From Embleya sp045207655 (lineage in GTDB: Bacteria; Actinomycetota; Actinomycetes; Streptomycetales; Streptomycetaceae), in contig NZ_CP108784.1 in the NCBI RefSeq assembly GCF_045207655.1, positions 4,154,001-4,218,000 of the forward strand: a DNA stretch of 64,000 nucleotides, written 5' to 3'. Both the position numbers and the translations under genes were made by a program. The notes under the pieces are model-generated. The model ran no database searches and was not told the DNA's origin. It saw nothing but the letters and a program-made list of their open reading frames with translations. Shown in pieces: positions 17,906-24,706 of this stretch. Numbering within the stretch: the first letter of the stretch is position 1; every line of letters begins with the position of its first letter.

Positions 17906-18373
17906 TCAGACCACCTCGACGAGGATCTCCACCTCGACCGGGGCGTCCAGCGGCAGCACGGCCACACCGACCGCACTGCGGGCGTGCCGCCCGGACTCGC
18001 CGAAGACCTCGCCGAGCAGTTCACTGGCACCGTTGATCACGCCGGGCTGGCCGGTGAAGTCCGGGGCGCTGGCCACGAAACCGACCACCTTGACCACCCG
18101 ACGCACCAGCGACAGGTCGCCGAGCTCGGCCTTGACCGCCGCGAGCGCGTTGAGCGCGCACCGGCGGGCGAGTTCCTTGGCCTCCTCGGCGGTGACCTCG
18201 GCGCCGACCTTGCCGGTCGAGGGCAGTTTGCCCTCGATCATCGGCAACTGGCCCGAGGTGTAGATGTGATTGCCGGTGCGGATCGCCGGAACGTACGCGG
18301 CCACGGGCGGCACCACGTCGGGCAGGGTCAGCCCCAGCTCGGTCAGGCGCTGCTCGGGGTGTACCTCGCTCAC
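17906..18373 (-). CDS. RidA/YjgF family protein
   Basis: A 155-residue member of the RidA (YjgF/YER057c/UK114) family, which by family hydrolyses reactive enamine/imine intermediates made by PLP enzymes. Landmarks are AAYVPAIRTGNHIYTSGQLP, the Gly-rich GQPGVINGASELLGEVFG and the C-terminal RSAVGVAVLPLDAPVEVEI, which carries the conserved Arg. The GTG at 18373 overlaps the TGA of the upstream DUF4177 gene (GTGA), and GGAGG precedes it. The neighbouring kynureninase is a PLP enzyme, though it is on the other strand. Confidence 0.92.
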   Translation of the reverse strand: MSEVHPEQRLTELGLTLPDVVPPVAAYVPAIRTGNHIYTSGQLPMIEGKLPSTGKVGAEVTAEEAKELARRCALNALAAVKAELGDLSLVRRVVKVVGFVASAPDFTGQPGVINGASELLGEVFGESGRHARSAVGVAVLPLDAPVEVEILVEVV

Positions 18374-18537
18374 TTCGCCGCCTCCTGCTTCGCACGCTTC
18401 ATGTAGGCCACCAGGCTCTCCGGGTTGGGGCCGGGCACGACCTGCACGAGCTCCCAGCCGTCGTCGCCCCAGTTGTCCAGGATCTGCTTGGTCGCGTGCA
18501 CCAGCAGGGGGACGGTCACGTATTCCCACTTCGTCAT
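18370..18537 (-). CDS. DUF4177-type small protein
   Basis: A 55-residue protein beginning MTKWEYVTVPLLVHATKQIL and containing the DUF4177 core WGDDGWELVQV. The family is found in many actinobacteria, and its function is unknown. It is translationally coupled to ridA by a GTGA overlap, the same arrangement as the small gene beside ridA in mycobacteria. ATG start at 18537. It is below the size of many gene finders and hidden by a longer spurious frame. Confidence 0.85.
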   Translation of the reverse strand: MTKWEYVTVPLLVHATKQILDNWGDDGWELVQVVPGPNPESLVAYMKRAKQEAAK

Positions 18538-18548
18538 GTGTGCAGACT

Positions 18549-19001
18549 TTAGACGGACACGTCGGGCGGTTCGACGGGGCGCCACGCCACCGGCGAGGAC
18601 AACACCATCGTGCTGGAGGGTTTGCCGTGCTCGGCGAGCCGGTCGATCAGCACCTGGAAGTCGGACATCGTGGCGACGGCGACCATGAGCAGGCAGCACG
18701 CGTCGCCGGTGACCCGGTGCACCTGGAGCACTTCGGGCCACTCGCGCACGGTGTCCGCGTCCCGGCGCAGCAGGCAGCCGGGGCCGTAGCAGTTCATCCG
18801 AACCAGCGCCACCACACCGCGGCCGGCCGCGGCCGGGTCCACGTGCGCGTGATAGCCGGTGATCACGCCCGTGTGTTCGAGCCGGCGCACCCGGGTGGCC
18901 ACCGCGGGCGCGGAGAGGTTGATCCGCCGGGACAACTCGTTGAGCGAGACCCGGGCGTCGCGCTGCAGTTCGGCGAGCAATCTGCGGTCGATCGCGTCCA
19001 T
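18549..19001 (-). CDS. Lrp/AsnC-family transcriptional regulator, divergent from kynurenine genes
   Basis: A 150-residue regulator: N-terminal helix-turn-helix (MDAIDRRLLAELQRDARVSL, then INLSAPAVATRVRRLEHTGV) and a C-terminal RAM ligand-binding domain (VLQVHRVTGDACCLLMVAVA). ATG at 19001 is preceded by GGAGGG. It faces away from tryptophan 2,3-dioxygenase and kynureninase; Lrp-type proteins often sense amino acids, so control of tryptophan breakdown by tryptophan or kynurenine is a reasonable inference. A perfect palindrome lies just upstream of its start. Confidence 0.93.
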   Translation of the reverse strand: MDAIDRRLLAELQRDARVSLNELSRRINLSAPAVATRVRRLEHTGVITGYHAHVDPAAAGRGVVALVRMNCYGPGCLLRRDADTVREWPEVLQVHRVTGDACCLLMVAVATMSDFQVLIDRLAEHGKPSSTMVLSSPVAWRPVEPPDVSV

Positions 19002-19014
19002 GCGCACCCTCCGT

Positions 19015-19026
19015 TCACGATCGTGA
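19015..19026. promoter_or_regulatory. Perfect palindrome TCACGATCGTGA, candidate Lrp operator
   Basis: A 12-bp perfect palindrome lies 14 bp upstream of the Lrp-type gene, in the 180-bp divergent gap before the dioxygenase gene. Its position suits autoregulation. Binding is inferred. Confidence 0.4.
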
Positions 19027-19181
19027 GCACATGTCCTTCGACACTTTGCGAGCGTAAACCGAACCGAGGCTTCCGATGCTCGACACCCATTCCCAACCGA
19101 ATGGTCGCACGATTCCATATGGGCACTCCCCGACCGGCTCTTCCGGCGCACCGGCGGGACCGGCCGGAGAGGTGACCTGCG

Positions 19182-20057
19182 ATGACGATCGACGAACGGA
19201 CCCCACCGGCCGATCCGGCGAGCGCGACGTGCCCGATGGCGGGCCCGCGTCGAGGCCCCGCCGACGCCGCCGCGCCGCCGTACGCGGACTACGTGCAACT
19301 CGACCGGCTGCTCCGGCTCCAGCGCACCCGCACCGACGTGCCCGCCGAGCTGTCGTTCCTGATCTCCTCCCAGGTGATGGAGCTGCTCTTCGCGCTGCTG
19401 CGGCACGAGTGGACGATCGCGGGCGAACGGCTCGACGCGGACGACGTGCCCGGCGCGATCGGCACGCTGCGGCGCAGCATCCGCGAGTTGGACGTGCTGG
19501 TGTCCACGTGGGACCTGCTCGCGACGCTCACCCCCGGCGAGTTCGGCGGCTTCCGGGACGCGCTCGGCGACGCGTCCGGCTTCCAGTCGCACCTGTACCG
19601 GCATCTCGAATTCCTGCTCGGCGTCAAACGCGCGGGCGTGCTGCGGCCCTACACGGGCAGCCCGGAGGTGCACGCCGAGCTGGAGCGCTCGTTGCGCGCG
19701 CCGAGCCTGTACGACCACGCGCTCGCCCTGCTCGCCCGCCGGGGTCGACACACCCCGACTCCCGGCGCGGATCCCAGCCGGCCGTACGAGCCGTCCCAGG
19801 ACGTCGAACGCGCGTGGGCGGGCGTGTACACGGACGGCGTGGTCGACTTGGTCGAGCTCGGCGAGGTGCTCACCGACATCTCCGAGCGCTGGACCCGCTG
19901 GCGCGAGCGACATCTGGCCGCCACACTGCGAGCGCTGGGAAACCGGCCGGGCACGGGTGGTTCGGCCGGAGCGTCTTGGTTGGAGCAGACCGTACGTGTG
20001 CGCGTTTTTCCCGAATTGTGGACCATGCGCACCTTGGTCGAACCATCGAAGGTCTGA
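19182..20057 (+). CDS. Tryptophan 2,3-dioxygenase, divergent form
   Basis: Haem enzyme opening the indole ring of tryptophan to N-formylkynurenine. The 291 residues hold the family blocks: FLISSQVMELLFALLRHEW (start about 59), GFQSHLYRHLEFLLG with the substrate-binding Arg140, and the C-terminal RWRERHLAATLRALG with the proximal haem ligand His244, then GTGGSAGASWLEQ and FPELWTMRT. Unusually, the distal-pocket His of the THQ motif is Ser63 (SSQ); indoleamine 2,3-dioxygenases also have Ser there. Starts 22 bp before the kynureninase gene ends its spacer, forming an operon. ATG at 19182 follows GGAGAGGTGACCTGCG. Confidence 0.9.
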   Translation: MTIDERTPPADPASATCPMAGPRRGPADAAAPPYADYVQLDRLLRLQRTRTDVPAELSFLISSQVMELLFALLRHEWTIAGERLDADDVPGAIGTLRRSIRELDVLVSTWDLLATLTPGEFGGFRDALGDASGFQSHLYRHLEFLLGVKRAGVLRPYTGSPEVHAELERSLRAPSLYDHALALLARRGRHTPTPGADPSRPYEPSQDVERAWAGVYTDGVVDLVELGEVLTDISERWTRWRERHLAATLRALGNRPGTGGSAGASWLEQTVRVRVFPELWTMRTLVEPSKV

Positions 20058-20079
20058 TTCATCGAAAGATGGGTGAAGC

Positions 20080-21375
20080 ATGTCCGATTCCTTGCCGAAC
20101 ACGGCCGCCGACGACGCGTCGGTCCGACTCTCCAACGGTCGCCTCGCGGCCGGACGGGTGGCCGAAGCCGCCGAACTGGACGCGGCCGACCCGCTGGCGC
20201 ACGTGCGCGAGCGGTTCCTGCTGCCGGCAGGCGTGATCTACCTCGACGGCAACTCGCTGGGCGCGCTGCCCGCCGCGGTGCCCGAGGCGCTGAACGACGC
20301 GGTGCACCGCCAGTGGGGCACCGACCTGATCCGCTCCTGGAACGCCAACGACTGGTGGGGCGCGCCCGCGCGGATCGGCGACCGGATCGGCGCGCTGATC
20401 GGCGCCGCGCCCGGTCGGGTGGTGTGCGGCGACTCGACGTCGGTGCAGATCTTCAACGCGATCGCCGGGGCCCTGCGGCTGCGCCCGGGACGCACCGTGG
20501 TGCTGGCCGACCCGGACAGCTTCCCCACCGACCTCTACCTGGCCGACTCGATGGCCGGCCTGCTCGGCGCCCGGGTGCGCCGGGTCCCGGTCGGCGAACT
20601 CGCCGAGGTGCTGCGCGCGGACGGCGACACGGTCGCGGTGATCGCGTACAACCACGTCGACTACCGCAGCGGCGAACTGCGCGACCTGCCCGGATTGACC
20701 GCCGCGGCGCACGCGGTCGGCGCGTTGGCGCTGTGGGACCTGTGCCACTCCGCCGGCGCGTTCCCGATCGACCTGGACGCGCACGACGTCGACCTCGCCG
20801 TCGGGTGCGGCTACAAGTACCTGTCCGGCGGCCCCGGCGCGCCGGCGTTCGTCTACGTGGCCGAGCGGCACATCGCGGACTTCGCGCCCGCCCTGACCGG
20901 CTGGCACGGGCACGCGAACCCGTTCGGCATGGAGCCGGGATACGCACCCGCGCCGGGCATCGAGCGGGCCCGGATAGGCACCCCGCCGCTGTTGTCGATG
21001 CTCGCGCTCGAAGCCGCGCTCGGCGCCTACGACGACGTGCCCATGACGGCCGTGCGGGCCAAGGGCCTGGCGCTGACCGACCTGTTCATCACCTGCGTCA
21101 CCGATCTGGGCCTGGAGACGCTGACCCCGCTCGAGCACGCGCGGCGCGGCAGCCAGGTCGCGGTGCGCCACCCGGAGGCGCACGCGGTGATGGCGGCGCT
21201 GATCGACCGGGGCGTGATCGGCGACGTCCGACCGCCGGATGTGCTGCGCTTCGGCTTCAACCCGCTCTACATCGGCCACGCCGACGTGGTCGAGGCCGCG
21301 CGCGTCCTCGGGGACATCCTGGAGACGGGGGCGTACAAGGACGCGCGCTACGCCGTTCGGGCGACGGTGACGTGA
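20080..21375 (+). CDS. kynU: Kynureninase
   Basis: PLP enzyme splitting kynurenine (or 3-hydroxykynurenine) to (hydroxy)anthranilate and alanine. Of 431 residues, IYLDGNSLGALP, WWGAPARIGDRIGALIGAAP, WDLCHSAGAFPIDL (PLP-binding Asp) and GYKYLSGGPG with the Schiff-base Lys246 are characteristic. Begins 22 bp after the dioxygenase gene, so the two form an operon. No arylformamidase is adjacent, so deformylation must be done elsewhere or by an unrelated hydrolase. The anthranilate may feed catabolism or secondary metabolism; the sequence does not decide. Confidence 0.95.
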   Translation: MSDSLPNTAADDASVRLSNGRLAAGRVAEAAELDAADPLAHVRERFLLPAGVIYLDGNSLGALPAAVPEALNDAVHRQWGTDLIRSWNANDWWGAPARIGDRIGALIGAAPGRVVCGDSTSVQIFNAIAGALRLRPGRTVVLADPDSFPTDLYLADSMAGLLGARVRRVPVGELAEVLRADGDTVAVIAYNHVDYRSGELRDLPGLTAAAHAVGALALWDLCHSAGAFPIDLDAHDVDLAVGCGYKYLSGGPGAPAFVYVAERHIADFAPALTGWHGHANPFGMEPGYAPAPGIERARIGTPPLLSMLALEAALGAYDDVPMTAVRAKGLALTDLFITCVTDLGLETLTPLEHARRGSQVAVRHPEAHAVMAALIDRGVIGDVRPPDVLRFGFNPLYIGHADVVEAARVLGDILETGAYKDARYAVRATVT

Positions 21376-21586
21376 CGCGGGTCACCACAGGGGGATCACC
21401 TCCGACCGGGCGGGGACGGGGTGGTTAGGCTCGACTCGTGAGTTTGGGTGCGCGGTCACACGGGTCCGGTAACGCCTCGGCTGCGGCCGAATGGCGCAAG
21501 CCTTCGAGGGCAGGGATCCGGGCATGCCACGTACCCGAGACGACCGTCGCGCCGGCCGCCCCGGCCGTACCCGCTGGACGGACGCC

Positions 21587-22597
21587 GTGAGCACCTCGAC
21601 GGCGGGCGCACGCACGACCGACGGCAATGCCGACTGGGAGGGCGTGCGCCTGCACGTGGTCAGCGGCAAGGGCGGCACCGGCAAGACCACCGTGGCCGCC
21701 GCGCTGGCGCTGGCGCTGGCCTCGGGCGGACGGCGCACGCTGCTGGTCGAGGTGGAGGGGCGACAGGGCATCGCGCAGCTCTTCGACTGCCCGCATCTGC
21801 CCTACGAGGACCGCAAGATCGCGGTCGCCCCGGGTGGCGGCGAGGTGTACGCGCTCGCGATCGACCCGGAAGAGGCGCTGCTCGAATATCTCGACATGTT
21901 CTACCACCTGGGTCGGGCCGGTAAGGGCCTGAAGAAGCTCGGGGCGATCGACTTCGCGACCACCATCGCGCCGGGCCTGCGCGACGTGCTGCTGACCGGC
22001 AAGGCGTGCGAGTCGGCCCGGCGCCGCACGCAGGGGAAGTTCGCCTACGACGCGGTGGTCATGGACGCGCCGCCCACCGGCCGGATCGCACGCTTCCTCA
22101 ACGTCAACACCGAGGTCGCGGGACTGGCCAGGTTCGGCCCGATCCACACCCAGGCCGAGGCGGTGATGGGGGTGATCCGCTCACCGCAGACCGCGGTCCA
22201 CCTGGTCACCCTGCTGGAGGAGATGCCGGTCCAGGAGACCGTGGACGGCGTCACCGAACTGCGCGACTCGGGCCTGCCCACCGGCGGCGTGGTGATCAAC
22301 ATGGCCCGGCCGCCGCTCCAGGCCGAGGACGAGAGCGACACCGGACAGCGGCTCACCGCCGAGCTGCTCGAGGCCGGCCTGGTCGCGGGCGGCATCAAGC
22401 CCACCCGGCCACTGGTCACCTCGCTGCTGGCCGAGGCCGACGAGCACGCGAGCCGGATCGAGTTGGAGAGCACCGGCCGCGCCCTGGTCCGCGGGCTGGA
22501 CCTGCCGGTGTACGAACTGCCGCTGCTGGCCGACGGAATGGACCTGGGCGGTCTGTACCGCCTCGCCGAAGCGCTGCGCGAGCAGGGGATGGCATGA
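21587..22597 (+). CDS. bagA: ArsA/Get3-like ATPase, first of a tandem pair
   Basis: A 336-residue P-loop ATPase of the ArsA/Get3 (SIMIBI) class. The deviant Walker A GKGGTGKTT keeps the signature Lys28 before P-loop Lys33. Later blocks are YDAVVMDAPPTGRIARFL and TELRDSGLPTGGVVINM. The pair beside a WhiB4/WblA gene and a PBP matches mycobacterial Rv3679-Rv3680 (bacterial Get3-like A/B), reported to act as a complex; the client is not known here. Start uncertain: GTG 21587 matches the family start, but ATGs at 21524 and 21491 are in frame. The ATGA overlap with the next gene shows coupling. Confidence 0.88.
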   Translation: MSTSTAGARTTDGNADWEGVRLHVVSGKGGTGKTTVAAALALALASGGRRTLLVEVEGRQGIAQLFDCPHLPYEDRKIAVAPGGGEVYALAIDPEEALLEYLDMFYHLGRAGKGLKKLGAIDFATTIAPGLRDVLLTGKACESARRRTQGKFAYDAVVMDAPPTGRIARFLNVNTEVAGLARFGPIHTQAEAVMGVIRSPQTAVHLVTLLEEMPVQETVDGVTELRDSGLPTGGVVINMARPPLQAEDESDTGQRLTAELLEAGLVAGGIKPTRPLVTSLLAEADEHASRIELESTGRALVRGLDLPVYELPLLADGMDLGGLYRLAEALREQGMA

Positions 22598-23808
22598 ACA
22601 GGCTGGAGATCGACGAGCTGATCGACGACCCGGGCACCCGCATCCTGGTGTGCTGCGGCTCCGGCGGCGTCGGCAAGACCACCACCGCCGCGGCGCTCGG
22701 GCTGCGCGCGGCCGAACGCGGCCGGGACGTGGTGGTGCTGACCATCGACCCCGCACGCCGGCTCGCTCAGTCGATGGGCCTGACCGAGTTGGACAACACG
22801 CCGCGCCGGGTCGTCGACGTCGACGAGACCAAGGGCGGCAGCCTGCACGCGATGATGCTCGACATGAAGCGCACGTTCGACGAGATCGTCGAACAACACG
22901 CCGACCCCGAGCGCGCGCAGCAGATCCTGGACAACCCGTTCTACCAATCGTTGTCCTCCAGCTTCGCCGGTACGCAGGAGTACATGGCGATGGAGAAGCT
23001 GGGCCAGTTGCACGCGACCGGCGAGTGGGACCTGATCGTGGTGGACACCCCGCCGAGCCGGTCCGCGCTCGACTTCCTCGACGCCCCCCAGCGCCTGGGC
23101 TCGTTCCTGGACGGCCGGCTGATCCGGATACTCTCGGCTCCCGCCAAGGTCGGCGGGCGCGGCGCGCTCAAGTTCCTGTCCGCGGGCATGGGCCTGATGA
23201 CCGGCGCGCTCAGCAAGGTGGTCGGCACCCACCTGCTGACCGACATCCAGACCTTCGTGGCCGCGCTGGACACCACCTTCGGCGGCTTCCGCAAGCGGGC
23301 CGACGCGACCTACAAACTGCTCCAGGCACGCGGCACCTCGTTCCTGGTGGTCGCCGCGCCGGAGAAGGACGCGCTGCGCGAGGCCGCGTACTTCGTCGAC
23401 CGGCTGGGCACCGAGCGCATGCCGCTGGCCGGCCTCGTGCTCAACCGCGTGCACGCCACGCGCGCCGGTCGGCTGTCCGCGGAACGCAGCGTGGCCGCGG
23501 CCGAGGCGCTGACCGAGCAGGCGGAGCAGGCCGAACAGCTCGCGCAGGCGGAGGAGGCCGAGCAGGTCGAGGAGGCCGAACTGCTCGACGGTGAGCTCGC
23601 GTCGCGGCCCGCCGACCTGCGCCTGGTCGCGGGACTGCTGACGCTGCACGCCGAGCGGTTGCGGGTGATCGACCGGGAGGAGCGCATGCGTACGCGCTTC
23701 ACCTCGATCCACCCCGAGGTGCGGGTGGCCGAGGTTCCGGCACTGCCCGGTGACGTGCACGACCTGGACGGGCTGCGGGTGATCGGCGAGAGCCTGGGCG
23801 CGGGCTGA
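22594..23808 (+). CDS. bagB: ArsA/Get3-like ATPase, second of a tandem pair
   Basis: A 404-residue partner of the previous gene. Its P-loop reads CCGSGGVGKTT: catalytic Lys28 is kept, but the signature Lys of the deviant Walker A (position 23) is Ser. Other blocks are VVVLTIDPARRLAQSMGL, DLIVVDTPPSRSALDFL and a Glu/Gln/Ala-rich insertion (EQAEQAEQLAQAEEAEQ, about 305-325) likely to be a helical arm. The family's hydrophobic client-binding function is known from Get3; here it is inferred. Starts in the ATGA overlap with bagA. Confidence 0.9.
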   Translation: MNRLEIDELIDDPGTRILVCCGSGGVGKTTTAAALGLRAAERGRDVVVLTIDPARRLAQSMGLTELDNTPRRVVDVDETKGGSLHAMMLDMKRTFDEIVEQHADPERAQQILDNPFYQSLSSSFAGTQEYMAMEKLGQLHATGEWDLIVVDTPPSRSALDFLDAPQRLGSFLDGRLIRILSAPAKVGGRGALKFLSAGMGLMTGALSKVVGTHLLTDIQTFVAALDTTFGGFRKRADATYKLLQARGTSFLVVAAPEKDALREAAYFVDRLGTERMPLAGLVLNRVHATRAGRLSAERSVAAAEALTEQAEQAEQLAQAEEAEQVEEAELLDGELASRPADLRLVAGLLTLHAERLRVIDREERMRTRFTSIHPEVRVAEVPALPGDVHDLDGLRVIGESLGAG

Positions 23809-23940
23809 GCCCGGGGTCCGCCGGCAGCCCGGACCCGCTCGGCGACGCGCGACCGGTTTCGGCCGGTTTCGTTTGTACCCACGCGCGCCGTGCCGCGGCT
23901 GTCGTGCGTGTCGACCCACCGTGCCACGGAGTTCGTCCGT

Positions 23941-23980
23941 ACCCGCCGGGACCCGGGCCTGACTCCCGGCCCCGGCGGGT
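23941..23980. terminator. Bidirectional terminator between bagB and wblA
   Basis: ACCCGCCGGG (23941-23950) pairs perfectly with CCCGGCGGGT (23971-23980), with a further CCCGG/CCGGG pairing inside. It lies between two convergent genes. Confidence 0.75.
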
Positions 23981-24022
23981 TCTCACGTGCGAACGAGGTG
24001 GCGTTCGGCCGTCGACACGTGC

Positions 24023-24337
24023 TCAGCCGGCGACCCGAAACTCCTCGTCTCCGTGGATGTCGCGCTCGTACTCCTCGCGCGCGGTCTCCAACAGCCGACG
24101 CCACGACGTGATCATCGGCCGGCGGCGCAGCAGCGCGCGCCGCTCCCGCTCGGTCATGCCGCCCCAGACGCCGAACTCCACTCGATTGTCCAGCGCGTCC
24201 GCCAGGCACTCGGTGCGAACCGGACACCCGGTGCACACTGCCTTGGCACGGTTCTGCGCCGCCCCCTGCACGAACAGCTCATCCGGATCGGTACTCCGGC
24301 AGGCGGCCTGCGTGCTCCAGTCGGTAACCCAGCTCAT
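24023..24337 (-). CDS. wblA: WhiB-like iron-sulfur regulator WblA
   Basis: A 104-residue redox-sensing regulator. The four cluster Cys are C13, C35, C38 and C44 (CTGCPVRTEC), followed by the WhiB turn GVWGG (56-60) and a basic DNA-binding tail (MTERERRALLRRRP). The N-terminus MSWVTDWSTQAACR and overall sequence are close to Streptomyces WblA, a pleiotropic repressor of antibiotic production needed for normal sporulation; WhiB4 is the mycobacterial counterpart. ATG at 24337 fits the family start. Divergent from the PBP gene across 369 bp that contain a striking palindrome. Confidence 0.96.
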   Translation of the reverse strand: MSWVTDWSTQAACRSTDPDELFVQGAAQNRAKAVCTGCPVRTECLADALDNRVEFGVWGGMTERERRALLRRRPMITSWRRLLETAREEYERDIHGDEEFRVAG

Positions 24338-24706
24338 GCTGGTGCCGTCCTCTCCCGATTTTCGAGGCTCCCCCAACGGCGGCGAAGGGAATTCCCGACG
24401 CCAAGCAGGACGGTACGAAACCCTGGGCACGCGCAACAGCCCCTGTGCGGGCAGTCATCGATGGCCCGGAAGGACTATGCGCAAATATGGACCCACCCGT
24501 CCGGGTGAATGCTCTTGCGTTTCCGGTCACGGCTTCACTCAGAAGGAGGCACGTCCGCGGCACAGAGCACGGCAGCGAGATCCGACATCCGGCCACATTC
24601 ACTCTAAAGAGTGAAATGGTTACTGACACGGATCCCCCGGCTGCTCCGCCAGCTTAGGCGAAGTCCCTTCACCGCGTAGGGTGTTTCGGCACGTAGGCTG
24701 TCGCCC
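24338..24706. other. Long divergent promoter region of wblA and the PBP gene
   Basis: 369 bp without a convincing gene between divergent starts. It should hold promoters for both genes. It contains an 18-bp palindrome (listed separately) and a locally A/T-richer segment around 24590-24625. Confidence 0.6.
24599..24616. promoter_or_regulatory. 18-bp palindrome upstream of wblA/PBP, candidate operator
   Basis: TTCACTCTAAAGAGTGAA is a perfect 8-bp inverted repeat with a 2-bp centre. Its TCACTC and GAGTGA arms fit the half-sites TNACNC/GNGTNA described for BldD, but the arms are spaced wider than the consensus. It lies 90 bp before the PBP start and 262 bp before wblA. Confidence 0.45.
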
